From: Actinomycetota bacterium
GTDB taxonomy: Bacteria > Actinomycetota > Actinomycetes > Nanopelagicales > Nanopelagicaceae
Length of the DNA stretch: 15,918 nt
NCBI GenBank assembly: GCA_009704515.1
Contig: WLDZ01000012.1
Span: 1-15,918, forward strand
Direction of reading: 5' to 3'
The notes under the pieces are model-generated. The model was not told the DNA's origin. It saw nothing but the letters and a program-made list of their open reading frames with translations, and made no database searches. The translations under genes and the position numbers were made by a program. Numbering within the stretch: the stretch's first letter is position 1; the number at the start of each line of letters is the position of its first letter. Shown piece after piece: positions 1 to 9,007 of the stretch.

Positions 1-386
<386 letters not shown>

Positions 387-719
387 TCAATTACGGAACG
401 AAATATCCTGCTTCTTCATCTCAGCGACGAGGATCCGAATCGCATTTGGCCCCATCCCGTGAAGCTCTTTCAGAGCGGCAAGTGAGACTTTGCGAAGATC
501 TGAGACTTTGTAGTGGCCATCATCGATGAGCGCGCGTCGCGCAGGAGCTGCCAAACCAATCTCACGCCAAACTCCATCAACATCTGCATATGCATCTTCT
601 TCAACAGCGCCATGAATCTGCGCAATTCTTGATGCAGCTTTTTCAGCTCTTCGGTCTGCCGCAGCACGCATAGCTTCAGATTGAAGTTTCTTGACCTTGG
701 CCCGCGATGGTTTTGCCAT
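387..719 (-). CDS. Small helix-hairpin-helix protein of unknown function
   Basis: A 110-residue protein, MAKPSRAKVKKL...KKQDISFRN. The first 45 residues are basic and Ala-rich and probably helical. The C-terminal half, APARRALIDDGHYKVSDLRKVS then LAALKELHGMGPNAIRIL, is a helix-hairpin-helix fold like that of the RNA polymerase alpha C-terminal domain and other non-specific DNA-binding modules: LHGMGPNA is the hairpin. It probably binds DNA or RNA, but the target is unknown and I recognise no gene name. The start at 717-719 is chosen because it has an AGGAAG Shine-Dalgarno sequence just upstream; a longer reading would run into tRNA-Leu. The tRNA gene ends 30 nt upstream on the same strand, so the two probably share a transcript. 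Confidence 0.75.
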   Translation of the reverse strand: MAKPSRAKVKKLQSEAMRAAADRRAEKAASRIAQIHGAVEEDAYADVDGVWREIGLAAPARRALIDDGHYKVSDLRKVSLAALKELHGMGPNAIRILVAEMKKQDISFRN

Positions 720-749
720 AACTAACTTCCTAAAGATGTAAAGATATTG

Positions 750-828
750 TGCGGGAGGCGGGACTTGAACCCGCACGCCGGAGCACCAGTTCCTAAGACT
801 GGCGTGTCTGCCATTTCACCACTCCCGC
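750..828 (-). tRNA. tRNA-Leu (anticodon UAG, reads CUA/CUN)
   Basis: On the minus strand a full cloverleaf can be drawn. The acceptor stem GCGGGAG pairs with CTCCCGC. The D arm is GTG/CAC with a GG in its loop. The anticodon arm is CCAGT-CTTAGGA-ACTGG, giving anticodon TAG. There is an extended 11-nt variable region TGCTCCGGCGT, and the T arm is GCGGG-TTCAAGT-CCCGC. The discriminator base is A, as expected for leucine. CCA is not encoded: the next bases are CAA, so it must be added after transcription. The variable arm is at the short end for a class II tRNA. Confidence 0.95.
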
Positions 829-850
829 TTCGAACATATAGTGCAAGTGG
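829..850 (-). promoter_or_regulatory. Possible promoter -10 region for tRNA-Leu
   Basis: On the minus strand, TATATG (835-840) lies 6 nt before the mature 5' end of the tRNA and resembles a -10 element (TATAAT). No good -35 hexamer is visible at 16-18 nt upstream. Transcription would start at or very near the mature tRNA end. Confidence 0.35.
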
Positions 851-889
851 AGGCATAAGAGTACGGCTTACTCGCACTCTTTCCAAAAC

Positions 890-925
890 TGAGCCTCGTA
901 AAACCCAGCACGGTAGACTTGCAAA
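890..925 (+). promoter_or_regulatory. Candidate promoter of argS, giving a leaderless mRNA
   Basis: TAGACT (914-919) fits the TAnnnT -10 pattern and sits 6 nt before the argS ATG at 926, so a start site 6-7 nt downstream would fall on or next to the A of ATG. No Shine-Dalgarno sequence is present in the 25 nt before the start. Leaderless mRNAs are common in Actinobacteria. The -35 region is not recognisable. Confidence 0.45.
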
Positions 926-2572
926 ATGTCCTCACTCGCCGATGAACTCTCAGCTCAGATTCTTGAGCTCGTCGTCGCGGCGGTAGCACGAGGCGAAATC
1001 ACCGCCACCGCCCCAGATTCGATAACCCTTGATCGCCCAAAGAATCGCGACCACGGGGATTATGCAACTTCGATTGCGCTGCAACTTGCTAAGAGCGCAG
1101 GAAAACAGCCCCGCGAAGTCGCTGAGATTTTGAAAGGCGCTATTTCAAAATTGCCAGGAGTTTCTTCAGTTGATATTGCTGGCCCTGGATTTATTAACAT
1201 CACTCTTAACCGTAGCAACCAGGCCGAACTTGTTCGCACAATTCTGAGTGCCGGAAAGAGTTATGGAAGCGGAACTTCACTCAAGGGCGTAGCGATTAAC
1301 CTCGAATTTATTAGCGCTAATCCAACCGGTCCGCTGCACCTGGGCCATACTCGATGGGCAGCTGTTGGCGATGCACTGGGTAGAGTACTTAGCGCCTCTG
1401 GTGCAAAAGTATCGCGTGAATTTTATATCAATGATCGCGGTCGCCAGATGGATCTCTTCGGTCAATCTGTTCAAGCAGCAGCTACAGGTCAAGCGATTCC
1501 TGAAGATGGATATCAAGGCGAATACATTAAAGATTTGGCAGTGCAAGTACTGGCCAAAGATTCAGCAATTTCGACCTCAGAAGATTTTCGTGAGGCCGCT
1601 TATCGCATCCAATTAGATGAGCAGAAAAGTGTTCTCGATACTTTCAAAACACATTTTGATACCTGGTTTAGCGAACGCTCACTTCACGATAGCGGAGCGG
1701 TTGAACACGGCTTAGCAAAACTTCGCCAGCAAGGCCATGTCTTTGAAAGTGATGGCGCAATCTGGTTGCGCACCACTGATTTTGCTGATGATAAAGATCG
1801 TGTACTTGTTAAAGAAAATGGCGAACTCACTTACTTTGCATCTGATACCGCTTATTACATCAATAAACGAGAGCGCGGTGCGGATGTATGCATCTACATG
1901 TTGGGTGCAGATCACCATGGTTATGTAAACCGCTTGCGTGCAGTGGCGGCGTGCGCTGGTGATAATCCTGATTACAACATTGAGATTTTGATTGGCCAGC
2001 TTGTAAAAATCATGGAAGGTGGCGAAGAGGTTAAACTTTCAAAGCGCGCAGGCACCATTATTACTTTGGCTGAGCTCGTTGAGAAAGTCGGAGTTGATGC
2101 AGCTCGATATACCTTGATTAGATATCCAGTTGATACGCCGATGGTGATGGATATCGATGTTCTGCGTAAAAACACTAATGAGAATCCGGTCTACTATGTG
2201 CAGTACGCACATGCTCGAATTGCTGCGGTTCTACGCAATGTGGCAGAACTCAAAATTGCTTTTACCCTTGAGAATTTCGACCCCGCACAGCTCACCCATG
2301 ATCGTGAGAACGAATTGCTGGGCGCTCTTGCTGAATATCCACGAATAGTTGCAAGCGCTGCAGAACTTCGCGAACCACACCGCATCGCTCGATATCTAGA
2401 AGAGCTTGCCGGGGTTTATCATGGCTTTTATGCTGATTGCCGCGTGCTGCCCATGGGTGATGAACCCGCTGCGCCCATTCATTCAGCGCGTGCAAGTCTC
2501 TGTGCTGCAACGATGCAAGTTATCTCAAATGGCCTGGATTTACTGGGCGTGAGCGCACCGGAACGTATGTGA
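926..2572 (+). CDS. argS: Arginyl-tRNA synthetase
   Basis: Class Ia aminoacyl-tRNA synthetase of 548 residues, normal for bacterial ArgRS. It charges tRNA-Arg with arginine using ATP, in the cytosol. Residues 1-110 form the N-terminal tRNA D-loop-recognition domain. EFISANPTGPLHLGHTR follows, with the HIGH-type signature HLGH at 138-141. The KMSKS-type loop is LSKRAGT at 371-377. The C-terminal all-helical DALR anticodon-binding domain (about 425-548) ends LDLLGVSAPERM, so the gene is complete. The start has no ribosome-binding site but a -10 element just upstream, which fits a leaderless message. The stop overlaps the lysA start by one base (TGATG), suggesting translational coupling. argS followed by lysA is a typical actinobacterial pairing. 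Confidence 0.97.
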   Translation: MSSLADELSAQILELVVAAVARGEITATAPDSITLDRPKNRDHGDYATSIALQLAKSAGKQPREVAEILKGAISKLPGVSSVDIAGPGFINITLNRSNQAELVRTILSAGKSYGSGTSLKGVAINLEFISANPTGPLHLGHTRWAAVGDALGRVLSASGAKVSREFYINDRGRQMDLFGQSVQAAATGQAIPEDGYQGEYIKDLAVQVLAKDSAISTSEDFREAAYRIQLDEQKSVLDTFKTHFDTWFSERSLHDSGAVEHGLAKLRQQGHVFESDGAIWLRTTDFADDKDRVLVKENGELTYFASDTAYYINKRERGADVCIYMLGADHHGYVNRLRAVAACAGDNPDYNIEILIGQLVKIMEGGEEVKLSKRAGTIITLAELVEKVGVDAARYTLIRYPVDTPMVMDIDVLRKNTNENPVYYVQYAHARIAAVLRNVAELKIAFTLENFDPAQLTHDRENELLGALAEYPRIVASAAELREPHRIARYLEELAGVYHGFYADCRVLPMGDEPAAPIHSARASLCAATMQVISNGLDLLGVSAPERM

Positions 2573-3918
2573 TGAGTAATCAATCAGCGAATCAAGGTAT
2601 GTGGTCTAAGAATATTTCTTTTGTGGATGGACAGTTGAATATATCTAACGTCGGCGCCGTTGCGTTAGCAAAAGAATTTGGAACGCCTACCTTCTTCCTT
2701 GATGAAGAAGCCTTTCGTGCACGCGCAACCGCTTGGTCAGAGGCGCTTATTGCTGAATTCGGTACACAAGCTGGCGGAGTTTTCTATGCGGCAAAATCAT
2801 TTATATCAACTGCTGTTGCGCATTGGATTGCAGAAATGGGAATTGGCATAGATGTCTGCACTGGGGGAGAACTAGCAGTTGCACTCGCCGGTGGCATTAG
2901 TCCTAAGAAAATTGAGTTACATGGCAACAATAAGTCGGTAGCTGAAATTGATAAGGCCGTTTCAGTAGGCGTAAAGACAATTGTGATGGACTCACTCTTT
3001 GAAATCGATCGTGTTGCTGCAGCAGCCCGCAAGTATGGAACTCGCCAACCGGTCTTTATTCGCCTGACTCCAGGAATCCAAGCACACACCCACGAATCAA
3101 TTTCTACAGCACATGAAGATGTGAAGTTTGGATTCTCGATCGCATCTGGCGCGGCTTGGGAGGCAGTTGAAAAAATTGCACAACTACCTGAGCTCGAACT
3201 CAAGGGAGTTCATTGCCACATTGGTTCACAGATTTTTGGTACTGACTCATTTGAGATTGCCGCTGATCGCTTGTTGCATTTTATGGGGCGCTACCGAGAT
3301 GTATATAAGAGAGAACTTCCCGAACTCGATTTAGGCGGGGGATACGGGATTGCATATTTACCCAATGAAGTGACGGTCGAACCCGCTGATGTAATCCCTG
3401 TTCTCGGTCGTGCTGTTCGAGAAGCAGCTAATAAGTATTCATTAGCGGTGCCGTCGATTTCAATTGAACCTGGTCGCAATATTGTCGGGCCAACAATGTT
3501 TACACTCTATGAGGTCGGAACAGTTAAAGATGTAACCATCGAAGATGGTTCTGTCCGTAAATACATTTCAGTTGATGGCGGAATGAGTGATAACGCCCGC
3601 ACTGCTCTCTATGATGCCGAGTACTTTGCATGTCTGGCCTCTAGAGAATCTTCTGCACCACTTGTGCAATCACGTATTGTCGGAAAACATTGTGAGACCG
3701 GAGATATCATTATTAGAGATATCAAATTTCCAGCCGATGTAGCTCCTGGAGATCTGATTGCAACTCCAGCGACAGGTGCATATGGCAGATCAATGGCAAG
3801 TAACTACAATCATGTTCCAAGACCGCCTGTAGTCGCTGTTATTGCAGGAAAAGCCCGCGTAATTGTCCGTCGTGAGACCGAGGATGATTTACTCGCACTT
3901 GATATCGCCAAGATGTGA
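2572..3918 (+). CDS. lysA: Diaminopimelate decarboxylase
   Basis: Fold-III PLP enzyme, 448 residues, making L-lysine from meso-diaminopimelate in the last step of the pathway. Visible motifs, numbered from the ATG at 2572, are: FYAAKSF with the PLP lysine K75, VHCHIGSQ (213-220), GGGYGI (255-260) for phosphate binding, EPGR (299-302), CETGD (374-378) with the catalytic Cys from the partner subunit, and TGAYGRSMASNYN (401-413). I prefer the ATG at 2572, which overlaps the argS stop and has GGAA 8 nt upstream; a GTG one codon earlier (2569) is also possible. hom follows after 12 nt, so lysine and threonine synthesis genes are probably co-transcribed. Confidence 0.97.
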   Translation: MSNQSANQGMWSKNISFVDGQLNISNVGAVALAKEFGTPTFFLDEEAFRARATAWSEALIAEFGTQAGGVFYAAKSFISTAVAHWIAEMGIGIDVCTGGELAVALAGGISPKKIELHGNNKSVAEIDKAVSVGVKTIVMDSLFEIDRVAAAARKYGTRQPVFIRLTPGIQAHTHESISTAHEDVKFGFSIASGAAWEAVEKIAQLPELELKGVHCHIGSQIFGTDSFEIAADRLLHFMGRYRDVYKRELPELDLGGGYGIAYLPNEVTVEPADVIPVLGRAVREAANKYSLAVPSISIEPGRNIVGPTMFTLYEVGTVKDVTIEDGSVRKYISVDGGMSDNARTALYDAEYFACLASRESSAPLVQSRIVGKHCETGDIIIRDIKFPADVAPGDLIATPATGAYGRSMASNYNHVPRPPVVAVIAGKARVIVRRETEDDLLALDIAKM

Positions 3919-3930
3919 AAGAATTAGCAA

Positions 3931-5226
3931 ATGAGCCCAGCAGATAAACCCGTTCGTATCGGCATGCTCGGCTGCGGAGTTGTAGGCAGCGAAGTTGCCC
4001 GACTTTTGCTCGCTGATTCAGCCGAGCTTTCTACTCGCGCTGGCGTAAAAATAGAACTCGCAAAAATCGCAGTTCGCACAATTAAGGATTACCCAGGCAT
4101 CGACCCCGCACTATTTACTACTGATCCTTTTTCGATTGTTAACGATCCAGAGATTGATCTCATTGTGGAGGTTATGGGCGGAATCGAGCCTGCTCGCGAA
4201 CTAGCTCATCTCGCAATCAAGAATCGTAAATCAATTGTTACTGCCAATAAAGCTTTGCTGGCAAGCCACGGCGCTGAACTATTTACTGCAGCATATGCAC
4301 AAGGCGAGGATATTTACTACGAAGCCGCTGTTGCGGGAGCAATTCCAATCATTCGACCACTTCGCGATTCACTCGTTGGCGACTTCGTTGTCCGCATCAT
4401 GGGTATCGTCAACGGCACAACTAATTACATTCTTACCAAGATGCATGAAGAGAATAAAGAGTTCGCAGTTGCGCTCAAAGAAGCTCAGGATCTTGGTTAT
4501 GCAGAGGCAGATCCAACAGCAGATATTGAAGGCTTTGATGCTGCGGCTAAGGCTGCAATTCTTTCTGGGCTCGCATTTCATACTCGTGTAACTGTGGGAG
4601 ATGTATATCGCGAGGGTATTTCACATATCACTCTCGAAGATGTGCAGCTCGCAAAATCACTTGGCTATGTCATCAAGCTTCTTGCGATTGCTGAGTTGAC
4701 TCCTAAAGATGAGATTTCAGTTCGAGTTCATCCAGTAATGTTAGAAGCTGCCCACCCATTGGCATCTGTTCGTGATGCCTTTAACGCTGTATTTGTCGAG
4801 GCCGAATCTGCGGGACCTTTGATGTTCTATGGTCGTGGAGCAGGTGGCGCACCTACTGCTTCTGCAATTCTGGGCGATGTCTTAGCAGTCTCACGTCATA
4901 TTGCGCTGAACTCTGTTGGGCAGCGCGAAACCGATTATGCAGATCGCGATATTGCTCCTATTGAAACAACTAAGACTAAGTTTTTAATTCGCCTGGAAGT
5001 ACAAGATAAATCAGGTGTTTTAGCTTCTATTGCACAGGTATTTGCTGCCCAAGGAGTGTCAATCCAGACTGTTGATCAGAACGGCCGCGGCGCAGATGCT
5101 GAACTTATTATTGTTACTCACCTCGCAACTGAGGGAGAACTCAAAGCAACTGTTGGTGCTCTCAAGAAGATGGATATCGTTTCAAATATTTCTAGTGTGA
5201 TTCGTGTAGAAGGAGCAATTGCGTAA
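3931..5226 (+). CDS. hom: Homoserine dehydrogenase with C-terminal ACT domain
   Basis: Monofunctional homoserine dehydrogenase, 431 residues. It reduces aspartate semialdehyde to homoserine, the branch point to threonine and methionine. The N-terminal Rossmann fold carries [12 protein letters not shown] (11-22). TANKALL (104-110) and NGTTNYIL (161-168) are family signatures. [15 protein letters not shown] (193-207) holds the expected catalytic Asp/Lys pair (D203, K207). Residues about 350-431 ([21 protein letters not shown]...) form an ACT domain, known in this family to give feedback inhibition by threonine. The ribosome-binding site is weak (GAAAGAA). The TAA stop overlaps the thrC ATG (TAATG). 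I see no separate promoter or threonine leader peptide before it, so control is more likely at the enzyme than by attenuation here. Confidence 0.97.
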   Translation: MSPADKPVRIGMLGCGVVGSEVARLLLADSAELSTRAGVKIELAKIAVRTIKDYPGIDPALFTTDPFSIVNDPEIDLIVEVMGGIEPARELAHLAIKNRKSIVTANKALLASHGAELFTAAYAQGEDIYYEAAVAGAIPIIRPLRDSLVGDFVVRIMGIVNGTTNYILTKMHEENKEFAVALKEAQDLGYAEADPTADIEGFDAAAKAAILSGLAFHTRVTVGDVYREGISHITLEDVQLAKSLGYVIKLLAIAELTPKDEISVRVHPVMLEAAHPLASVRDAFNAVFVEAESAGPLMFYGRGAGGAPTASAILGDVLAVSRHIALNSVGQRETDYADRDIAPIETTKTKFLIRLEVQDKSGVLASIAQVFAAQGVSIQTVDQNGRGADAELIIVTHLATEGELKATVGALKKMDIVSNISSVIRVEGAIA

Positions 5227-6323
5227 TGGGTATCTTTAGCAAAAAGCGAGAAGGTGCTCATCAGTGGCGTGGAGTAATTGAGGAGTATCGCCATCGCCTG
5301 CCTGTAAGTGCTAAGACTCCCATTGTTTCGCTGCGCGAAGGCGGAACACCTCTTATCTATGCATGCTATTTATCTGAGATGCTCGATAACGAAGTCTGGG
5401 TAAAGTTTGAAGGCGTTAACCCAACCGGATCATTTAAAGACCGCGGCATGACAATGGCGATTTCGAAAGCTGCTGAAGATGGTGCGAAGGCAGTTATCTG
5501 TGCTTCAACCGGAAACACTTCAGCCGCTGCAGCTGCTTACGCCGTAAAGGCTGGAATGGTTCCTGCAGTACTTATTCCACAAGGAAAGATTGCAATGGGA
5601 AAGCTAGCGCAAGCGGTTGCGCACGGTGCAACACTTTTGCAAGTTGACGGAAACTTTGATGACTGTCTTGTCCTGGCGCGTGAACTTTCTGAGAAGTACC
5701 CAGTTTCATTGGTTAACTCGATCAATCCATATCGCATTGAAGGTCAGAAGACAGCAGCTTTCGAAGTTGTAGATTTAATGGGAGACGCTCCTGATATTCA
5801 TACACTTCCCGTGGGCAATGCAGGAAATATCACTGCATATTGGAAGGGCTACAACGAATATCTCACTGATGGACTCGCAACACATGCGCCTGCAATGTGG
5901 GGTTTCCAAGCAGCCGGTGCAGCGCCACTTGTTTTAGGTCACCCAGTTGATAACCCAGAGACAATTGCAACTGCAATTCGAATCGGAAAGCCTGCATCAT
6001 GGGATCAAGCAATTGCGGCACGCGATGAATCACTAGGTCTTATTGATTCTGTTACTGATGAAGAAATTCTCAGTGCATATCGAATCCTCTCTTCAAAAGA
6101 AGGTGTTTTCTGTGAGCCTTCATCGGCTGCGGGTTTAGCAGGACTTATCAAATATAAGGCTGCTGGAAAATTACCTAAGGGCAAGAAGATTGTTATCACT
6201 TGCACCGGAAATGGTCTGAAAGATATTCCTTGGGCGCTCGAAGGCGCAAAGGATCCGGTCGTTGTTCCAGTAAATGCTGACGTTGCCGCTGCAGCCCTTG
6301 GTCTCAGTAAAGTCGCTGGTTAA
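5226..6323 (+). CDS. thrC: Threonine synthase
   Basis: PLP-dependent fold-II enzyme, 365 residues, converting O-phosphohomoserine to threonine plus phosphate. [14 protein letters not shown] (65-78) contains the PLP lysine K71. [15 protein letters not shown] and the glycine-rich loop [15 protein letters not shown] (about 196-210) bind the cofactor phosphate. [14 protein letters not shown] near the C-terminus is the usual closing motif. The length is that of the short threonine synthase class found in Actinobacteria. The start overlaps the hom stop, and GAAGGAG lies about 10 nt upstream within the end of hom. It is the third step of the hom-thrC-thrB set; the order thrC before thrB is the actinobacterial one. 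Confidence 0.97.
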   Translation: MGIFSKKREGAHQWRGVIEEYRHRLPVSAKTPIVSLREGGTPLIYACYLSEMLDNEVWVKFEGVNPTGSFKDRGMTMAISKAAEDGAKAVICASTGNTSAAAAAYAVKAGMVPAVLIPQGKIAMGKLAQAVAHGATLLQVDGNFDDCLVLARELSEKYPVSLVNSINPYRIEGQKTAAFEVVDLMGDAPDIHTLPVGNAGNITAYWKGYNEYLTDGLATHAPAMWGFQAAGAAPLVLGHPVDNPETIATAIRIGKPASWDQAIAARDESLGLIDSVTDEEILSAYRILSSKEGVFCEPSSAAGLAGLIKYKAAGKLPKGKKIVITCTGNGLKDIPWALEGAKDPVVVPVNADVAAAALGLSKVAG

Positions 6324-6336
6324 TTAAGGCAACCTC

Positions 6337-7263
6337 ATGAGCAAACCAACTTTCAAAGCAAAGCCAATGCAAGTCGAAGTTCCTGCATCCTCTGCCAACC
6401 TTGGCCCGGGCTTTGATTCATTTGGGTTAGCTCTTGCTATGCATGATCGCTATGTAGCACAAGTTCTTGATGATGTAATGCTCGATATTGATATATCTGG
6501 TGAAGGTGCAAATGAATTACCGCGCACAGATAAGAACCTTCTCGTTAAAGCAATGCACAAAGGCTTTGATTATTTAGGTGGACGACCAAAAGGTCTGGCT
6601 ATCCGTGCACTTAATGTCAATCCACACGGTCGTGGCCTAGGTTCATCAGCCAGCGCAATCATTGGTGGATTAGTTTTAGCGCGAGCACTTGTACTTAATG
6701 GTGAAGATAAGCTAAATGATCAGCAACTTCTCACTCTAGCAACAGAGATGGAAGGCCACCCCGATAATGTGTCAGCTTCACTTTATGGTGGAGCAACTAT
6801 CTCGTGGTCAGAGATGGTCAAAGGAAAGATGAAGGCGCATTCGATTCAATTAAATGTTGATACACGTGTTCGCGCCATTGCTTATATTCCAGCACAACCG
6901 CTGGCAACTTCTAAAGCTAGAAAATTGCTGCCTGAATCAATTCCATTTGCTGATGCGGTTCGCAATACTTCTAATGCTGCCATTTTGAGCCATGCCTTAA
7001 CTTTGCGCCCTGATCTCTTGTTTATAGCTACAGAAGATTTTCTTCATCAAAGTTATCGCGCACAAGCGATGCCAGACTCTTTTGCGCTGATGAATAAACT
7101 TCGCGGGGCAGGCGTTGCCGCCTTTATCTCAGGTGCAGGCCCAACAGTTTTGGCACTTCACACTGGCAACCAGAGCGATGTGGAAGAGCTGAAATTAGCT
7201 GGCGGAAGCGCATTTGTGGCCCACCCGCTAGAAATTGCCTCACGCGGAGCCACCCTGCTATAG
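6337..7263 (+). CDS. thrB: Homoserine kinase
   Basis: GHMP-family kinase of 308 residues that phosphorylates homoserine with ATP, supplying thrC. The three GHMP motifs are visible: PASSANLGPGFDSFG (16-30), the ATP-binding loop PHGRGLGSSASA (96-107), and the C-terminal FISGAGPTVLAL. The start follows the thrC stop by 13 nt, with AAGGC as a modest ribosome-binding site. It is the last gene before a 116-nt gap without an obvious intrinsic terminator, so read-through into rho is possible. Complete and ordinary for the family. Confidence 0.96.
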   Translation: MSKPTFKAKPMQVEVPASSANLGPGFDSFGLALAMHDRYVAQVLDDVMLDIDISGEGANELPRTDKNLLVKAMHKGFDYLGGRPKGLAIRALNVNPHGRGLGSSASAIIGGLVLARALVLNGEDKLNDQQLLTLATEMEGHPDNVSASLYGGATISWSEMVKGKMKAHSIQLNVDTRVRAIAYIPAQPLATSKARKLLPESIPFADAVRNTSNAAILSHALTLRPDLLFIATEDFLHQSYRAQAMPDSFALMNKLRGAGVAAFISGAGPTVLALHTGNQSDVEELKLAGGSAFVAHPLEIASRGATLL

Positions 7264-7379
7264 TTTTCTCACCAAGGTCGCCCGGTTACATAGGGCATTA
7301 TCGGTAAGAAATAACTTCAAGAAAACTCATCACCCCATTCTCGTTACTTGTGTAGCGGGACATCCAAGAAAAGAAATCA
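7264..7379 (+). promoter_or_regulatory. thrB-rho intergenic region, probable rho promoter and leader
   Basis: This is a 116-nt gap. GCCC(9 nt)GGGC can form a weak 4-bp hairpin around 7279-7295, with no T-run after it. TTACAT (7286-7291) and CATTAT (7297-7302) are -10-like, without a clear -35. The A/G-rich run just before the ATG at 7380 (AAGAAAAGAAATCA) is a weak ribosome-binding site. Rho genes are often autoregulated in the leader, but I see no decisive signal here. Confidence 0.3.
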
Positions 7380-8987
7380 ATGACAACAACAGAACCTGTA
7401 CGTTCTAGCAACGCAGAGCTTGCCGCAATGACACTTCCGCAATTAAAGGAAGTTGCCTCCCAACTCGGTATCGATGGCGCAGCCAAGCTTAAGAAAGACT
7501 TACTCGTAACCGCAATCTCAGATTTGCAAGCCGCTAACCGTGAAGCTGCTAAAGCTGAGCGAGAAGCACGCCGCGAAGCTCGCAATGCAAAGCGCGATTC
7601 AAAGCGAAGTGAAAAGTCCGAAGATTCAGGCAGCAATAACTCGGGCAATAACTCTGGCAACTCAGATTACGACGATGACGATTCATCAAGTAACAATTAT
7701 TCTGGCGGCAACTCATCTGGCGATAATTCTCGTGATGACCGCGGCGATCGCAATAGCCGTGACCGCAACCGTGGCCGTGACCGCAATCGTGGCCGTGACC
7801 GCAATCGTGATCGCCAACGCGAAGAGCGCGAACCCGTTTTAAGTGAAGATGATGTTTTAGTTCCAGTCGGTGGCTTAGTTGACATCATGGATAACTACTC
7901 ATTTATTCGCACTGCTGGATATTTGCCAGGTCCTAACGATGTTTATGTTTCACAAGGCCAGGTTCGCAAATATGGTCTTCGTAAAGGTGACGTAGTTACA
8001 GGACAGGTACGCCAAGCTCGTGAGGGTGAACAGCGTCAGAAGTACAACCCGCTCATTACTTTGGAAACCGTTAACGGCATTCCAATCGATGAAGCAAAGC
8101 CGCGTCTTGAATTCGGAAAGTTAGTTCCTCTCTATCCGCAAGAGCGTCTTCGTCTTGAGACCGAACCAGGAATCCTGACTACTCGTGTTATCGATTTGAT
8201 TGCACCAATTGGTAAGGGACAGCGTGGACTTATTGTTGCGCCACCTAAAGCGGGTAAGACAATGGTCTTGCAGGCAATTGCAAACGCGATCTCGATAAAT
8301 AACCCAGAGGTTCACCTCATGGTTGTTCTAGTCGATGAGCGTCCTGAAGAAGTTACCGATATGACTCGCTCAGTTAAGGGTGAAGTTATCGCATCAACAT
8401 TCGATCGCCCAGCCGAAGATCACACAGTGATTGCAGAGCTAGCTATCGAGCGCGCGAAGCGTCTGGTTGAACTTGGACATGATGTTGTTGTTCTTCTCGA
8501 TTCAATCACACGTCTTGGCCGTGCCTACAACATTGCAGCGCCAGCATCAGGTCGTATTTTATCTGGTGGTGTTGACTCAGCAGCTTTGTATCCTCCAAAG
8601 AAGTTCTTCGGTGCAGCTCGTAATATCGAAGATGGCGGGTCACTCACAATCCTTGCAACTGCTCTGATTGAGACTGGTTCTCGCATGGATGAAGTTATCT
8701 TCGAAGAGTTCAAGGGAACCGGAAATATGGAACTCATCCTTGATCGCCGTCTTGCAGATAAGCGAATCTTCCCTGCAGTCAACGTTGTTTCATCTTCAAC
8801 TCGTAAGGAAGAAATTCTTATGGGATCAGAAGAGCTCAATATTGTCTGGAAGCTTCGTCGCGTACTGCATGCACTTGAACCACAAGCAGCGCTTGAGCTC
8901 TTGTTGGAGAAGATGAAGGGAACAAAGACAAACGTTGAGTTCCTCATGCAGATCCAGAAGACCACATCTGGTCAGGACAATAACTAA
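7380..8987 (+). CDS. rho: Transcription termination factor Rho with a disordered insert
   Basis: Hexameric RNA-dependent ATPase/translocase, 535 residues, that ends transcription of untranslated RNA. Residues about 18-50 (LPQLKEVASQLG...) are the Rho N-terminal helical domain. Residues 51-75 are a charged Ala/Arg/Lys helix. Residues 79-150 are a low-complexity insert: first Ser/Asn/Gly/Asp-rich with DYDDDD (96-101), then Arg/Asp/Asn repeats (RDRNRG). Residues about 153-235 are the cold-shock RNA-binding domain. The ATPase core follows, with Walker A APPKAGKT (287-294), Walker B VVLLDS (370-375), the Q-loop region LSGGVDSAAL and GTGNMELILDR. Actinobacterial Rho proteins often carry an Arg-rich insert at this place; the Asn/Ser/Asp-rich half is less usual. 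All ATPase motifs are intact. Confidence 0.98.
   Translation: MTTTEPVRSSNAELAAMTLPQLKEVASQLGIDGAAKLKKDLLVTAISDLQAANREAAKAEREARREARNAKRDSKRSEKSEDSGSNNSGNNSGNSDYDDDDSSSNNYSGGNSSGDNSRDDRGDRNSRDRNRGRDRNRGRDRNRDRQREEREPVLSEDDVLVPVGGLVDIMDNYSFIRTAGYLPGPNDVYVSQGQVRKYGLRKGDVVTGQVRQAREGEQRQKYNPLITLETVNGIPIDEAKPRLEFGKLVPLYPQERLRLETEPGILTTRVIDLIAPIGKGQRGLIVAPPKAGKTMVLQAIANAISINNPEVHLMVVLVDERPEEVTDMTRSVKGEVIASTFDRPAEDHTVIAELAIERAKRLVELGHDVVVLLDSITRLGRAYNIAAPASGRILSGGVDSAALYPPKKFFGAARNIEDGGSLTILATALIETGSRMDEVIFEEFKGTGNMELILDRRLADKRIFPAVNVVSSSTRKEEILMGSEELNIVWKLRRVLHALEPQAALELLLEKMKGTKTNVEFLMQIQKTTSGQDNN
7758..7811 (+). repeat. Three tandem 18-bp repeats inside rho (encoding RDRNRG)
   Basis: Units at 7758-7775, 7776-7793 and 7794-7811 read CGTGACCGCAAYCGTGGC, in frame; the last unit ends GAT instead of GGC. 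They encode RDRNRG, RDRNRG, RDRNRD. Units 2 and 3 are nearly identical in DNA, indicating recent duplication, so copy number may vary between strains. Confidence 0.9.
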
Positions 8988-9007
8988 TCCGGGATAGTTA
9001 ATCCCAC

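Noticed and set aside
720..776. Upstream extension of the helix-hairpin-helix protein to a start at 776
   Set aside because: It would translate the 3' part of tRNA-Leu; the ATG at 719 has a proper ribosome-binding site and a natural N-terminus.
747..986. 79-codon open frame on the + strand starting opposite the tRNA
   Set aside because: It is the complement of tRNA-Leu followed by intergenic sequence and the start of argS out of frame; a common artefact of antisense tRNA translation.
3919..3930. Threonine attenuator or leader peptide before hom
   Set aside because: Only 12 nt separate lysA and hom; there is no room for a leader peptide.
7298..7888. Minus-strand open frames opposite the start of rho
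   Set aside because: Shadow frames created by the low-complexity rho insert; composition is Ser/Arg/Leu repeats without ribosome-binding sites.
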